Both the position numbers and the translations under genes were made by a program. The notes beneath the pieces are model-generated. The model saw nothing but the letters and a program-made list of their open reading frames with translations. It searched no databases and had not been told where the DNA came from. A stretch of 64,000 bases of DNA from the NCBI RefSeq assembly GCF_032854445.1, contig NC_088295.1:9471385-9535384 (forward strand), written 5' to 3'. Source of the DNA: Liolophura sinensis. Its lineage: Eukaryota > Mollusca > Polyplacophora > Chitonida > Chitonidae. Shown here piece by piece: positions 1 to 8,684 of the stretch (positions within the stretch are counted from its first letter, which is position 1; every line of letters begins with the position of its first letter).

Positions 1-1295
1 TCTACAGTAAGCTTAAAGTCGGAGGCATTAGCGATGAGGACTACATCCACGCTCAACAGGTATGGAAGGTATTTGACTACAATCTGGGAGACTACACAGA
101 CCTTTACTGCCGCACAGACGTGCTCTCGTTGGCCGATGTGTTTGAGGCCTTCCGGAAGACTTGTTTACGGCAGTATGGATTGGGCCCTGCTCACTACTTT
201 ACGAGCCCAGGTCTCTCGTGGGATGCGCTGTTCGAGAAGACCGGGGTAGAGCTGGAGCTGTTGACAGACTACGACCAACATCTCTTCATTGAGAAGGGGT
301 TGCGAGGAGGTATTTCCATGGTAAGTAAGCGATACGCCAAAGCCAATAATCAGCAGGTGGAAGGATACAACCCAGAAAGTCCAAACAGCTACATCCAATA
401 CCTAGACGCCAATAATCTATATGGCTGGGCTATGAGTCAGTTCCTTCCAACGGGCGGCTTCCAGTGGGTAGATGACGCGCGGCGTCTCGGCGAAACGATT
501 GCTACCCACCCCCACGACAGTCCTTCCGGTTACATCCTAGAAATCGACCTACATAACGCACATAACGGCTACCCATTAGCCCCGGAGCGTCTGGTGGTCC
601 AGAAGGAGTGGATGTCAGACTATCAGCATGGAGAACCTTTGGAAGCGTGTGGACGTCAAGCTGGTACGCTCTGGAGAAGACGACAAGATCCGACGCTTGA
701 TAGCCAGCCCGAGCTTCGCACGGGCAAACATATTTTATGATGACCTTGCAGCGATTCAGATGCACAAGACCCGTCTAGTCCTAAACCGACCTATCTACGT
801 GGGCATAAGCATTCTAGATCTATCCAAGCACCTGATGTACGACTTCTACTACAACCACATGAAGGCCCAGTACGGAGAGCGCTGCCAGCTCCTCTCCACT
901 GACACGGATAGTCTGCTACTCGAGATTTAGACTGAGGATGTTTATAGGGATATAGCTGAGAATGCAAACCATTACAACACCTCAGATTACCCACAAGACC
1001 ACCCCCTGCACAGCGTACCAAGATGTACTCCATTCTGGAGGCAGATGGAGCCAACATTAAGAAGGCCAAGGGCGTGAAAAAGGGAGTTGTGGAAAAGTGC
1101 ATCCGTCATAAGCAGTACAAAGAGGCCCTCTTCGAGAAAAAGATCTTCCGACACGGTATGGACGTGCTGCGATCAGAGCGCCACCATATCTATGGGCAGT
1201 ACCTAAATAAGGTCTCACTGTCCCCCTTCGATAGTTAGCGCTGGATAGCCGAAGATGGTGTCCACACCTTGGCTTATGGCTATGCGCCTCCTTGA
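1..1295 (+). pseudogene. polB: Protein-primed type-B DNA polymerase, C-terminal part, broken
   Basis: This would be the replicative polymerase of the element. The frame enters from the window edge. A YCRTD exonuclease III-type motif (Y-x3-D) lies at 105-119 and palm motif A, in the context YLDANNLYGWAMSQ, at about 399-440. Motif C, DTDS, is at 901-912. Between 'EWMSDYQ' and 'ENLWKRVDVKL' (about 618-630) the reading frame changes from 3 to 1. The whole stretch that should hold motif B (the K-x-(N/Y)SxYG-type block) is missing, which points to an internal deletion. A TAG stop follows shortly after DTDS (928-930), the frame moves back to 3 near 1020, and another TAG sits at 1236-1238 before the last codons, ending in TGA at 1293. 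It converges with the integrase gene with about 23 bp between them. The protein cannot be functional in this copy. Confidence 0.9.
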
Positions 1296-1318
1296 CGGCA
1301 GGATGGGACTTCGAGGAA

Positions 1319-2335
1319 CTACCGTAGAACCCCATCCGGGGGAAGTTCAGTATCAGGAGGCGCTATAAGCAACTCCTCACGAACGAATCCCCGTCGGGGA
1401 CCATCCGACGTATCGTCTAGATAGTACAGCACGGGTTCATTAGGCTTTGTGACAGAGCGCCCAAGCCGATATATCTCTAGAGACCAGACAGGGTCAGTCG
1501 CGCGACGGCGTTCGCCCTCCAGCTCTCCAGGCTGATAGAGATAACGAACGCCAACACCCTCGGGGATCTTCTGCTCATTAAGTCCAACGGGACGACCTGG
1601 AACCGCCGAGGAAGGCTTATGGGGTAACCCTTTTGGCTTGATGGCGTCTTTTGGCTTTTTACCGATCAGTCTCGTTGTCTCGTTATTCAGAGCGGCCACA
1701 ACAGAGGGCAGCCGAGCCACCCAATCAGTAGACCGGTGTTTGGGGGGAAGGCGCATCTCCTTGGCGTACTGATGTTCAAAGAGCCGCTCAGCCAGAGTAC
1801 GGTTGAAACGCTCCACTATGCCTTGGTCTCGGTGGATATCCACGCGCCCTCGGCGGACTGTGACATCGTGTTTGGCCAGCAGTTGGCTCACCGCACCCAT
1901 AAACTCGCACCCAGGGTCAACTTGGAGAAGCTTCGGCCATCGAAGGGGCCCTCTCTTGTAAATGCGAGAGAGAGCATCAGCGACTTCTTTGGAATCTTTA
2001 GTACCCAGAGGTTCCGCCTCCTTGTAGCGAGAAGCGACATCAACAACTGTCAGCGCGTACTTATACAGCTTCCGGCCTCGCCGATCATGTGGTAGAAATA
2101 GAAGATCGGCTTGGTGGATGTCATTCGGTGTGGAAACAACGAACATAGGACTCGGTATTTTTCGGGGACGAGGCAGGTATATCTGCCAGATAGCCTGCTT
2201 TTTCAGCCAGGCCCGGACCACATCTTCGGAGACTTTAGCCGCAGTGGCAAGTTTCTGGAGGGCCGCGTGGCCCTTCCAGTACCCACGAGGGCTGTAGTAG
2301 ATATTTGCCAGGCGAACAGACACTTTACTAGCCAT
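1319..2335 (-). CDS. Polinton-type DDE integrase, full length
   Basis: It codes for 338 aa and would catalyse strand transfer of element ends into host DNA in the nucleus. The N-terminal about 60 residues look like a helical DNA-binding region without a clear HHCC zinc finger. The RNase H-fold core carries D77 (in HQADLLF), D140 (in LQVDPGCEF) and E175 (in GIVERFNRT), giving D-x62-D-x34-E spacing. The C-terminal part, around 'VWSLEIYRLGRS' and 'PVLYYLDD', resembles the SH3/chromo-like tail of related integrases. ATG at 2335 is the first methionine after a stop near 2430. No stop or frameshift interrupts it, in contrast to the polymerase and ATPase of the same element. It is the last gene of a minus-strand run that starts with the capsid candidate. 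Confidence 0.92.
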   Translation of the reverse strand: MASKVSVRLANIYYSPRGYWKGHAALQKLATAAKVSEDVVRAWLKKQAIWQIYLPRPRKIPSPMFVVSTPNDIHQADLLFLPHDRRGRKLYKYALTVVDVASRYKEAEPLGTKDSKEVADALSRIYKRGPLRWPKLLQVDPGCEFMGAVSQLLAKHDVTVRRGRVDIHRDQGIVERFNRTLAERLFEHQYAKEMRLPPKHRSTDWVARLPSVVAALNNETTRLIGKKPKDAIKPKGLPHKPSSAVPGRPVGLNEQKIPEGVGVRYLYQPGELEGERRRATDPVWSLEIYRLGRSVTKPNEPVLYYLDDTSDGPRRGFVREELLIAPPDTELPPDGVLR

Positions 2336-2447
2336 GTCATCAAGGTATTCTAGCAGACCTCTAACAGATTTGCGACGAAAAAGATCGTCGCGCGCAGAAC
2401 CACCTCGTGCCCGGCGAGGAGCTCAATGGCGGCACAGTCAGTTCGGA

Positions 2448-2897
2448 TTACTTTGTGAGTTTTGCGATTCCGTAACTCACACCCCCAACCACACACATCC
2501 CCAGGATGACGAAGGTCATCTCGCGGTGTTTTTGATCTTCACTAGGCACATAGAAATCGGAGAGCTGTGGCTCTGAGCCCAGCAGCGCCTGGCGTGCATC
2601 GCGTGTAAGAGTTTTGCCCGTGACCCTAGAATACTCGCGGATTGCAGCGTCGACATCCTGGAACGTATAGATGGCGTGTCCCTGGCGGCGGAGTTCATCA
2701 TTGATCCAGTCCAAGCGCTCAGTGCGCTTTCGTGCCCATTTTTCCTTGGCGGCTTGAAGCTGCTCTACAGAGCGGTCATGGCGCCTCCGCTCTTCGTCGA
2801 CACCGGAACTCTTCAGCATCGAAAACATATAGTTGCTCCTGCTGAAGGCCAAAGCGTTTACGAGGGCGCCGCCCATCATCATTGCGATGGAGGCCAT
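2448..2897 (-). CDS. Small Polinton protein with N-terminal hydrophobic and C-terminal membrane segment
   Basis: It codes for 149 aa of unknown function. It begins MASIAMMMGGALVNALAF, a glycine/alanine-rich hydrophobic stretch. A charged, probably helical middle follows (EERRRHDRSVEQLQAAKEKWARK at about 35-58, likely coiled coil). It ends with a single transmembrane segment around residues 127-146 (FVILGMCVVGGVSYGIA). The stop is 112 bp from the integrase start and its ATG lies 2 bp from the stop of the gene behind it, so these genes read as one tightly packed run. I recognise the general type as a protein that recurs beside integrase in this sort of element, but I know no characterised member. 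A structural or membrane role is inference. Confidence 0.75.
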   Translation of the reverse strand: MASIAMMMGGALVNALAFSRSNYMFSMLKSSGVDEERRRHDRSVEQLQAAKEKWARKRTERLDWINDELRRQGHAIYTFQDVDAAIREYSRVTGKTLTRDARQALLGSEPQLSDFYVPSEDQKHREMTFVILGMCVVGGVSYGIAKLTK

Positions 2898-2899
2898 TA

Positions 2900-3139
2900 C
2901 TACTTGATTATATTGGGAGGAAGGAGCCCTTGTTTAATTAGCAGGTCCTTCGAAAACATGGCCAGGCCTACATCTGCAATGACCATGCCGACGTCACGGG
3001 GTGTTAAGTCCAGTTTCGGGAGGGCTCCTTTCAGGAACATCTGGCCGAGACGAGCGTACCCAGTAGCCAGGAGAGAGACCACAGCGGCGTGGTAGACCGC
3101 GTTGACTAGCACTTTTCCGTCACTGGGTGCAGTAGACAT
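2900..3139 (-). CDS. Small two-helix membrane protein of the element
   Basis: It codes for 79 aa. The ATG at 3139 gives MSTAPSDGKVLVNAVYHAAV. Residues 12-34 form a hydrophobic helix (VNAVYHAAVVSLLATGYARLG), and a weaker hydrophobic helix covers about residues 50-70 (VGMVIADVGLAMFSKDLLI). There are no cysteines and no catalytic pattern. The gene overlaps the end of the upstream gene by about 20 bp and ends 2 bp before the next start, the kind of packing seen in viral structural clusters. Function unknown; a minor virion or membrane-associated protein is possible but unproven. Confidence 0.7.
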   Translation of the reverse strand: MSTAPSDGKVLVNAVYHAAVVSLLATGYARLGQMFLKGALPKLDLTPRDVGMVIADVGLAMFSKDLLIKQGLLPPNIIK

Positions 3140-3587
3140 GCTGATCTATATAGAAAGGGTCGCGTCGTACATTCAAATGGAGATTCTTTTCTTGAGGCGT
3201 GATATCTGCACGCGGTGTAATATCTGCACCTCGTGCTGTATAGCGGCTGCGCCACACGCGTAGCAACATTAGCACTGTAAGGCTGCCAACGCCTAATAAC
3301 GCCAGGGGCGCCCTATAGTCGGATGTCTTTGTAGAATCCGGTTCCTTCGGCTGTTCCTTCGTAGAATCCGGTTCCTTCGGCTGCTTCTTGGTGGAATCAG
3401 CTGCGCCAAGCAAAGCAGCCTTTGCCTAGCGAAGCTCGTCCTTAAGCTTTTCAGCCTTGGCCTTTCTCGCTGCAGCACCCGCTCGACCCGCAGCCACTTT
3501 TTGGGGATTCTTCGCAGGGCCGTCATTCGTAGAATCCGCTGTCAACCCCTCCACTTCCTTCGGGCCTTCCGGATTCGTTGTACTCAT
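3120..3587 (-). pseudogene. Lys/Ala-rich protein with repeated PKEPDST motif and membrane segment, split by one stop
   Basis: An ATG at 3587 (MSTTNPEGPKEVEGL) opens a frame with a basic Ala/Lys stretch (AAGRAGAAARKAKAEKLKDEL). A single TAG at 3426-3428 interrupts it, and the same frame continues without a shift to 3120. The second half holds two to three copies of an acidic/basic repeat (KQPKEPDSTK). A transmembrane segment follows (about LALLGVGSLTVLMLLRVW) and then a hydrophilic tail. Because the frame is kept on both sides, one base change explains the break. The start overlaps the upstream gene by about 65 bp in another frame, and the end overlaps the downstream gene by 20 bp. The likely original product is a single-pass membrane or capsid-associated protein of unknown role. 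Confidence 0.65.
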
Positions 3588-4089
3588 GTTCCTCAGGATC
3601 ATCATTTCTAGGACAGCAGTGGTGTTCAAATGAGCAGTGCTCAGTAGTGGTCAGCGCCATGGTTATCGGTGCTAAGTACTTACCATAGCAGTAGTATAGC
3701 CAGCAGCTAGCACTGCTAAGCGTCTGTTCAACAAATGGGTCGGTGGCGAGCTGTGCCATGAGCTTTGGTCGATTCTCGGGTGGGATTGGTAGGAGCCAGC
3801 TGGCCGCCCTTACATATGATCTCAAGAATATACCTCCGAGACCGTCAACCATCCGCGCACCGAGCTTAGCCTCATACCGGGAGTGCAGCCCTTCAACGTC
3901 TTCGTCGCTCATGGCGTCGATCTCAGCGGCTGTTACGTCTTTTCCCAGATATCGCTTGACCTGCCCACCCACTGCAAGTGCCGCCAGCCTATCCCTGAGC
4001 TGCTGTGCATGTTTGCTGGGCTGTTGGCTGGGCTTCTCCTCCTCCTCCTCTGCGCCCAGAATCTCGTCTATAAGCTCGTCGGTATTCAT
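3523..4089 (-). CDS. Acidic N-terminus protein next to the packaging ATPase, unknown function
   Basis: I take the ATG at 4089 (MNTDELIDEILG), giving 188 codons; an upstream frame to 4125 has no better signal. The first 30 residues are very acidic (AEEEEEK), followed by a Gln/Leu-rich helical part (QQPSKHAQQLRDRLAALAVG) and a mostly helical middle ending near 'YLAPITMALTT'. The last about 40 codons overlap, in another frame, the start of the following gene and look less protein-like (several Cys and His in CSFEHHCCP), so the true end may once have been earlier. It starts 25 bp after the ATPase stop. No family recognised. It may be a small virion-assembly protein, by position only. Confidence 0.6.
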   Translation of the reverse strand: MNTDELIDEILGAEEEEEKPSQQPSKHAQQLRDRLAALAVGGQVKRYLGKDVTAAEIDAMSDEDVEGLHSRYEAKLGARMVDGLGGIFLRSYVRAASWLLPIPPENRPKLMAQLATDPFVEQTLSSASCWLYYCYGKYLAPITMALTTTEHCSFEHHCCPRNDDPEEHEYNESGRPEGSGGVDSGFYE

Positions 4090-4114
4090 TATTAATACGT
4101 AGGGGCGACTACGT

Positions 4115-4728
4115 CTAATATACAATCTTACATATGGCGGGCGTATCAGTCATTAGCAGGAGCTTAGAATGCGGATTGTTCTTGAGCTTCTGTCGAACCT
4201 CTGCCTTTTCGATCTCGGCCTCGATGATGTGGTTCTCCTCCAGGCATTCGTTGAACGAGTGCCGATCTTTGCAGTGGAATAAAGCCACCCAGCTTGTCTG
4301 CTTGCGAAAGTCTTTCAGGACGGCGTTGTATTTCTGAGTGAGGACCCAAACGCTTTGTTTGCATGACGGCCCGAGAAAGCCATGAATGACAGCATTTTTT
4401 GTTTCTTCTTCATCGCCTCCAACGCGCTACAATCATCGATGATGTATAGGGTGGGCTCCCCCTCGAACAATCTGTAGAAAGCTCTCAGGCATTCGTTTAG
4501 CCGCTCGCCGGGATAAAAACAATAGACCTCAGGGTTAGACAGTATCAATCGCCGCCGGTACGCCTTGTTATGCTTAAGAGTGAAGCACAGGATCACAATG
4601 TGATGAAATAAACCGCGGAAAGGGCCCTCAAGCAGGTCCAGCACGAAGACTGTTTTGCCGCAGTTCGTCTGCCCACAGATAATCACGCAGTGGGCGTCAT
4701 CAATAAAGCGCGTTAACGAATCAACCAT
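4115..4728 (-). pseudogene. FtsK/HerA-like (A32-type) genome-packaging ATPase with one frameshift
   Basis: This would be the ATPase that pumps the element's DNA into a capsid. From ATG 4728, Walker A is GQTNCGKT at residues 19-26, Walker B is LYIIDDC at residues 94-100, and a conserved 'AFSGRHANK' stretch follows at about 117-125. Just after that, near 4352-4356, the frame shifts beside a run of A (a one-base loss explains it). The remaining C-terminal codons continue in the neighbouring frame to a TAG at 4115. Total length of about 204 codons fits small viral packaging ATPases. The first about 100 bp are duplicated in tandem just upstream. Gene order ATPase beside capsid candidate is typical of Polinton-like viruses. 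Confidence 0.85.
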
Positions 4729-4874
4729 TCTGGATGTGCAGCATTGCGTCCATAATCACATAGAGATATAGTCTGCCCACAGATAATCGCGCAGTGGGCG
4801 TCATCAATAAAGCGCGTTAACGAATCTACCATTCTGGATGTGCAGCATTGCGTCCATGATCACATACAGATATA
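4667..4874. repeat. 104-bp tandem duplication across the capsid/ATPase junction
   Basis: Copies at 4667-4770 and 4771-4874 start with the same GTCTGCCCACAGAT and differ at only a few bases. The left copy supplies the start of the ATPase, and the right copy supplies the last codons of the capsid candidate. Within the duplicated unit the end of one gene and the start of the other occupy the same bases in different frames. Confidence 0.9.
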
Positions 4875-6113
4875 CGTTCAACAGGCCGGGATCTTCTCTC
4901 TCTTTTGTCACCTGTATCGTAATCCCCTCACTGGCGTTCTGAACGCGCCTCCCACTGCCATGCAGCTCGTCATCGTCGCTTGTCCGAAGGTCAAGCCAGA
5001 AGGCGTGCTTGTGCGTCAAGAACTCTTCCATGGAGACGTCTGCCAGGCCTAAGTCTTTTACGACCCTGGCCACCTCAGGGTCCCGCTTCTTAAGGGGTGA
5101 GCTGGCGAAGAACCTTTGGACCTCGCCCCATTGCTGGTACGCCCGCATGCCCTGGCTGTACAGCTGATTGGGGACCCCTTCTATTGTGACTTCTACTTTG
5201 GTGATCTTCGAGTTGTAGAAGGATTCCGACCTCCTCCCCCACGGTGTTCTTTCAGCCTCGAACAGCATGAGGATGTCCTTCATTGCTCTCGCTAGAGTGT
5301 TCAGGTTTATGTTCCAGAGAGTATCAGACTTGTCCGTAACAAACTTTCGGTGGCGGAGGACGCGATCATACAGAATGGAGACGCCCCCGGCAAACTGGGT
5401 GCGGATCTGTCTAGCGAGCTCCTCATCGGTGACCATATCGAACTCCAGGCTGATGTTGTCGATGGTGTAAGTCGTGTCATCGTCTGTGGTCTTGATGACC
5501 CGGCTGTAATCGTTGAACGTCAGTTCGTACTCCGGTCGGTCGGCCAAGGCACTCTGGTAGAAGGGCATATGGCCATCTAGAAGCTCAAAGTCTAGTGGGA
5601 TGTGGAACCGGCTGCCAAAGGCGCGAGCGATGGCTTTTTCTCCAGCATTGTCGTCACTTGCATCCTCCGCTCCGACTCGAAGTTTAAGCATGTTTTCGCT
5701 GCCGATGCATTGGTAGGCCGCATTCCTCCGTTCGTTTTTGGTCAGCCATAAGTCGCCGTAGCAATGAAACACATCAGAGTCGTCGATGGACATTACCTCA
5801 TTCCCACTGATTCTGATCGTGGTTTTCTTGACTACTGCGCGTCCGAGATTCCCGACCACTGTGGCGTTCAGGTCGGATGAATTGATCGTGATCGAGAAGG
5901 CCAAGCGCACGGTACCGGGCACAATGACGTCATTTGGGCCGAGGTTAAGGAAGGGGACCAAGAGTTGTTGATTCTGGTCGATCGTACTCGGGTTGTTGGT
6001 GACGACCAAGGACTGCCGTACACCTTGTACCCCCGAGGCTTACGGAGTGTTCTGAAAGGGTTTAGCTTGCGTCTGTATGCATCTGTTGTGTGTATTGAAG
6101 GTATACCTTGCAA
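4804..6113 (-). pseudogene. Candidate major capsid protein (jelly-roll type expected), N-terminal frameshift
   Basis: The open frame from 6009 to 4804 is 401 codons long and begins without an ATG (TTG; VVTNNPSTIDQNQQLLVPF). A protein-like stretch (KLNPFRTLRKPRGYKVYG) lies directly upstream in another frame (6010-6113), so a one-base loss near 6010 is likely and the true start is lost or further upstream. The protein is beta-rich with few helices and no catalytic motif. It is the largest protein beside the packaging ATPase, and it has the size of small double-jelly-roll capsid proteins. The identification rests on size, composition and position; I see no motif that proves it. Its final codons (IQNGRFVNALY) come from the right copy of the 104-bp duplication. 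It is divergent from the next plus-strand gene. Confidence 0.62.
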
Positions 6114-6130
6114 TGTTCAATACGAAGATT

Positions 6131-7417
6131 ATGGCAGACTTCGACATTGATGATCCGTTCGAAGCCCAAGAGGACAATGCCCAAGACGACGTCGTTGAAC
6201 AGGCCTCTCTCTTTACAGGTGATGTTGTTCCCAAGACACCAATATTGGGTACGATCAACGAAGCCCAAAAACAAAGGTTGGTCAAGAACGCCGTGATGCC
6301 TTATTATCAAATCATGGCGAAGGATTCTTGGTATCCCGACTTTCCCCCACTCCGTTTAAACGAAGAAAATAAGTTTATGCTTGTCGATGGGCGTCTGCCA
6401 CTCGTGAAATACCCAGAACTGAAACTCACCGACGAACGAACTGGCGAACCGCTATCCCTCACAACAATCGCCCAGAGAGGAGGAGGGAGAAGGATTGTTA
6501 AGGATGTGGATGGGCTGGGCTTTGTAAACTGGAATGGAGAAAGCACAGCGGAAAACAGAAAACAGAAAACACTGACTACGAAAGCAGTCACATCCCTGGG
6601 GAAAGCGAGTTCAGAACGCGGTGCCGCGGCCGCCGAGGCAGATACCATGGAGCTGAAGGATTTAAACCAAGCAGCGAAAAAGGCCGTTGATGCAGTCCAC
6701 ACACTGGAAACAAGCTTTACGGATAGTAAGGTCGGGCGGGTTCTTGAAACGATGCACGAAACTCCTCTTCCCATACAAGAGATTCCCGACCCTCCTCTTC
6801 CCATGCGAGAACTTAGGGGGCTTGACAAGGCACTGCAGGGCACTGATAATAAAGCCTTGCGGAGCATGATCGAAGGTAGGATAAAGAATCTCGAGGACGA
6901 GAGGGTGTCCCGGCTCGCAGCAGCCTCTTTAACGGGAGAAGCCCTGCGCACGCAAATACGCCGCATCAAGCAGACGATCGATCGCATCCTACACAAGGAT
7001 ACCACTCTGGCCGAGCGCGTCCGCACCCTCTTCCGGGAGCAGGGAATAACCGTGGTCTCCATTCTCACGGCAATTTGGATGGCGATCTCGACACTGGGGC
7101 TAGCGATAAAGTTGGCGCTGACTGGCGGGTCCGGCGGGGGCATCCAGCCAACACCACCTCCACCCGACGGGCGTGGTCTTAAAGAATGGGTGAAAAAGCA
7201 TCTCCAGTCCCTGGCGCGCGCCCTTGGCAAGCTGGCTGGGAAGGCTGCCGCTGCGATTCCAGGTATTATTGGCAGTATCGTGTCCTGGCTGCTGAACCTT
7301 CTCGGGAAAGCAGCTGGGTGGCTGGCCGATAATATCTGGGCTCTAATCATCGCAGTAGGTCGCCTAATGCTCGTGGCTGTTCGCAATTATTTAACGCATA
7401 GCCCACAGCAGCAGTAA
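6131..7417 (+). CDS. 429-aa protein with coiled-coil middle and amphipathic/membrane C-terminus
   Basis: The open frame starts at 6077, but I choose the ATG at 6131 (MADFDIDDPFEAQEDN) because the upstream codons are unlike coding sequence. The acidic N-terminus leads to a basic, Ala-rich middle, two near-repeats of PLPIQEIPDPPLPMRE type, and a heptad-rich coiled coil (about residues 240-305). A hydrophobic helix follows (VVSILTAIWMAISTLGLAI), then a Gly/Pro linker with PTPPPP. The final 75 residues form a strongly amphipathic, Lys/Ala/Gly-rich stretch with Trp (KHLQSLARALGKLAGKAAAA, then IIGSIVSWLLNLLGKAAGWL). This tail looks membrane-active. The frame is intact, and its 3' end overlaps the tail of the next minus-strand gene by 27 bp. 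Function unknown; a membrane-penetrating minor virion protein is my inference. Confidence 0.72.
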   Translation: MADFDIDDPFEAQEDNAQDDVVEQASLFTGDVVPKTPILGTINEAQKQRLVKNAVMPYYQIMAKDSWYPDFPPLRLNEENKFMLVDGRLPLVKYPELKLTDERTGEPLSLTTIAQRGGGRRIVKDVDGLGFVNWNGESTAENRKQKTLTTKAVTSLGKASSERGAAAAEADTMELKDLNQAAKKAVDAVHTLETSFTDSKVGRVLETMHETPLPIQEIPDPPLPMRELRGLDKALQGTDNKALRSMIEGRIKNLEDERVSRLAAASLTGEALRTQIRRIKQTIDRILHKDTTLAERVRTLFREQGITVVSILTAIWMAISTLGLAIKLALTGGSGGGIQPTPPPPDGRGLKEWVKKHLQSLARALGKLAGKAAAAIPGIIGSIVSWLLNLLGKAAGWLADNIWALIIAVGRLMLVAVRNYLTHSPQQQ

Positions 7418-8674
7418 GCCGATATCAACCCCAGCGACGGCGATGGCTGTCTTCTCCGCATCGTGATTCTTTTCTGTGGTGGGTGGTGGGACGCTTTCTT
7501 GTGGCTCAACAAGGGAAGGTGGTGGGACGCTTTCTTGTGGATCAGCGATCACGTGGGAAGGTGGGACGCTTTCTTGTGGCTTAGCGATCCCGTGGAAAGG
7601 TGCCCGCTTGTGCAAAGTGGGCGGCACTTTAGCGTTCACAACCTCATTGGCGCCTAGCTTCTGGTCCTCTGTGGCCAGGACGATTTTGTTGTAGTTCACC
7701 ACATAGCCGATCTGCAGAAGCATGTCGCTGGGGGCCATATATAGGCCTATGCCATACACAAAGTCTACAGCGCTCCCGGCATACTGTAGCACGTCCTGGT
7801 AGCGTTTCATAGCAGCCGGAAGGTCGATCGGAGAGGAAATAGCGTCTTCAACGTTCGCGACAAACTGTTTTTGCGCGTCGAAGGCTGTGCCCGTGCCTGG
7901 AATACGCGCCCTTGTTTGCGCTTGGGCGCCTAGAATAGCCCACACATATGTCCGGATGGAATCGTTTAGGCGCTCTACGCCCGGCTGCGTGAATCCTTGG
8001 GATTTATCGGCTATGAACGACGCCCAAGCCTCCTCGGCTTCCTGCTCGATGTAGTCGACGTGGAGCGCTGTAGGCTTTCTAGAGAACGACATCCTGCTCG
8101 GATCGAAGGTCCCATCGCCAACCGGGCTGTAACCCGTTCTCGTGATATAGTAATATGCCACTCCGAGGCCGTGATTCACCCCCCTGCGCCTCCAGTCTGT
8201 GTGCTTATCTACGCGGAATTCCCTACAAATCCTCTCATAGGCCCTTTTGTCGTGGGGGTTTTTAAATGCCACCCACGCTCTGTCTTGCGGCAGGGGTGTC
8301 TGGATCTCTTCCAAGATCCGCCTAACTTGGTAATACACATGGAACGTGTACAGGGCCTTTATTTGTTTGTCGGGGAGGAGAAGATGGTCTTTTACAGAGA
8401 CGCCGCAGCCCGTGGTTGCGCACCAGACCGCGAAGTTCACTTGGTTCTGCCAGAATTGCATAGGATTGGTGTTCCAGGCCCGAACAATGTTATTGCTGGT
8501 TATCTGGGGCAGCCGGCACTTAGCCAACACATCTGTGAACTGGACTGGAAAGGCCTTCTTTTCATCGATGTAGATGTCAAATCGCGTGAGCTGCTCTGCG
8601 TGCGTTTGGATACTATGAAATGCCCCGGCCTTGTAAGTGGCCTCTCTATTGAACCTGTACGCCTCGCTGTTCAT
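7391..8674 (-). CDS. 428-aa conserved-looking protein with Pro-rich repeats and C-terminal membrane anchor
   Basis: I take ATG 8674 (MNSEAYRFNREATYKAG); the frame extends to 8728 with in-frame ATGs at 8692 and 8707. The first about 340 residues look like one globular domain with aromatic-rich motifs (VWCATTGCGVSVKDHL; YYYITRTGYSPVGDG; GLYMAPSDMLL). A low-complexity part follows with four copies of PQESVPP (7460-7610, where the DNA repeats visibly). The protein ends in a short transmembrane segment (TAIAVAGVDIGLLLLWAMR). It is open throughout. The start lies 10 bp from the start codon of the divergent gene on the plus strand. Size and setting suggest a virion surface or structural protein, but no known fold can be claimed from sequence. 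Confidence 0.72.
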   Translation of the reverse strand: MNSEAYRFNREATYKAGAFHSIQTHAEQLTRFDIYIDEKKAFPVQFTDVLAKCRLPQITSNNIVRAWNTNPMQFWQNQVNFAVWCATTGCGVSVKDHLLLPDKQIKALYTFHVYYQVRRILEEIQTPLPQDRAWVAFKNPHDKRAYERICREFRVDKHTDWRRRGVNHGLGVAYYYITRTGYSPVGDGTFDPSRMSFSRKPTALHVDYIEQEAEEAWASFIADKSQGFTQPGVERLNDSIRTYVWAILGAQAQTRARIPGTGTAFDAQKQFVANVEDAISSPIDLPAAMKRYQDVLQYAGSAVDFVYGIGLYMAPSDMLLQIGYVVNYNKIVLATEDQKLGANEVVNAKVPPTLHKRAPFHGIAKPQESVPPSHVIADPQESVPPPSLVEPQESVPPPTTEKNHDAEKTAIAVAGVDIGLLLLWAMR

Positions 8675-8684
8675 CGTAGCTAAA

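Noticed and set aside
6307-7386. 359-codon minus-strand frame opposite the 429-aa gene
   Set aside because: Ser/Arg/Pro-rich shadow of the sense gene; the sense frame has the better composition, coiled coil and amphipathic tail.
7997-8683. 228-codon plus-strand frame opposite the 428-aa gene
   Set aside because: Shadow frame with no domain; the minus-strand frame is longer and has coherent domain structure.
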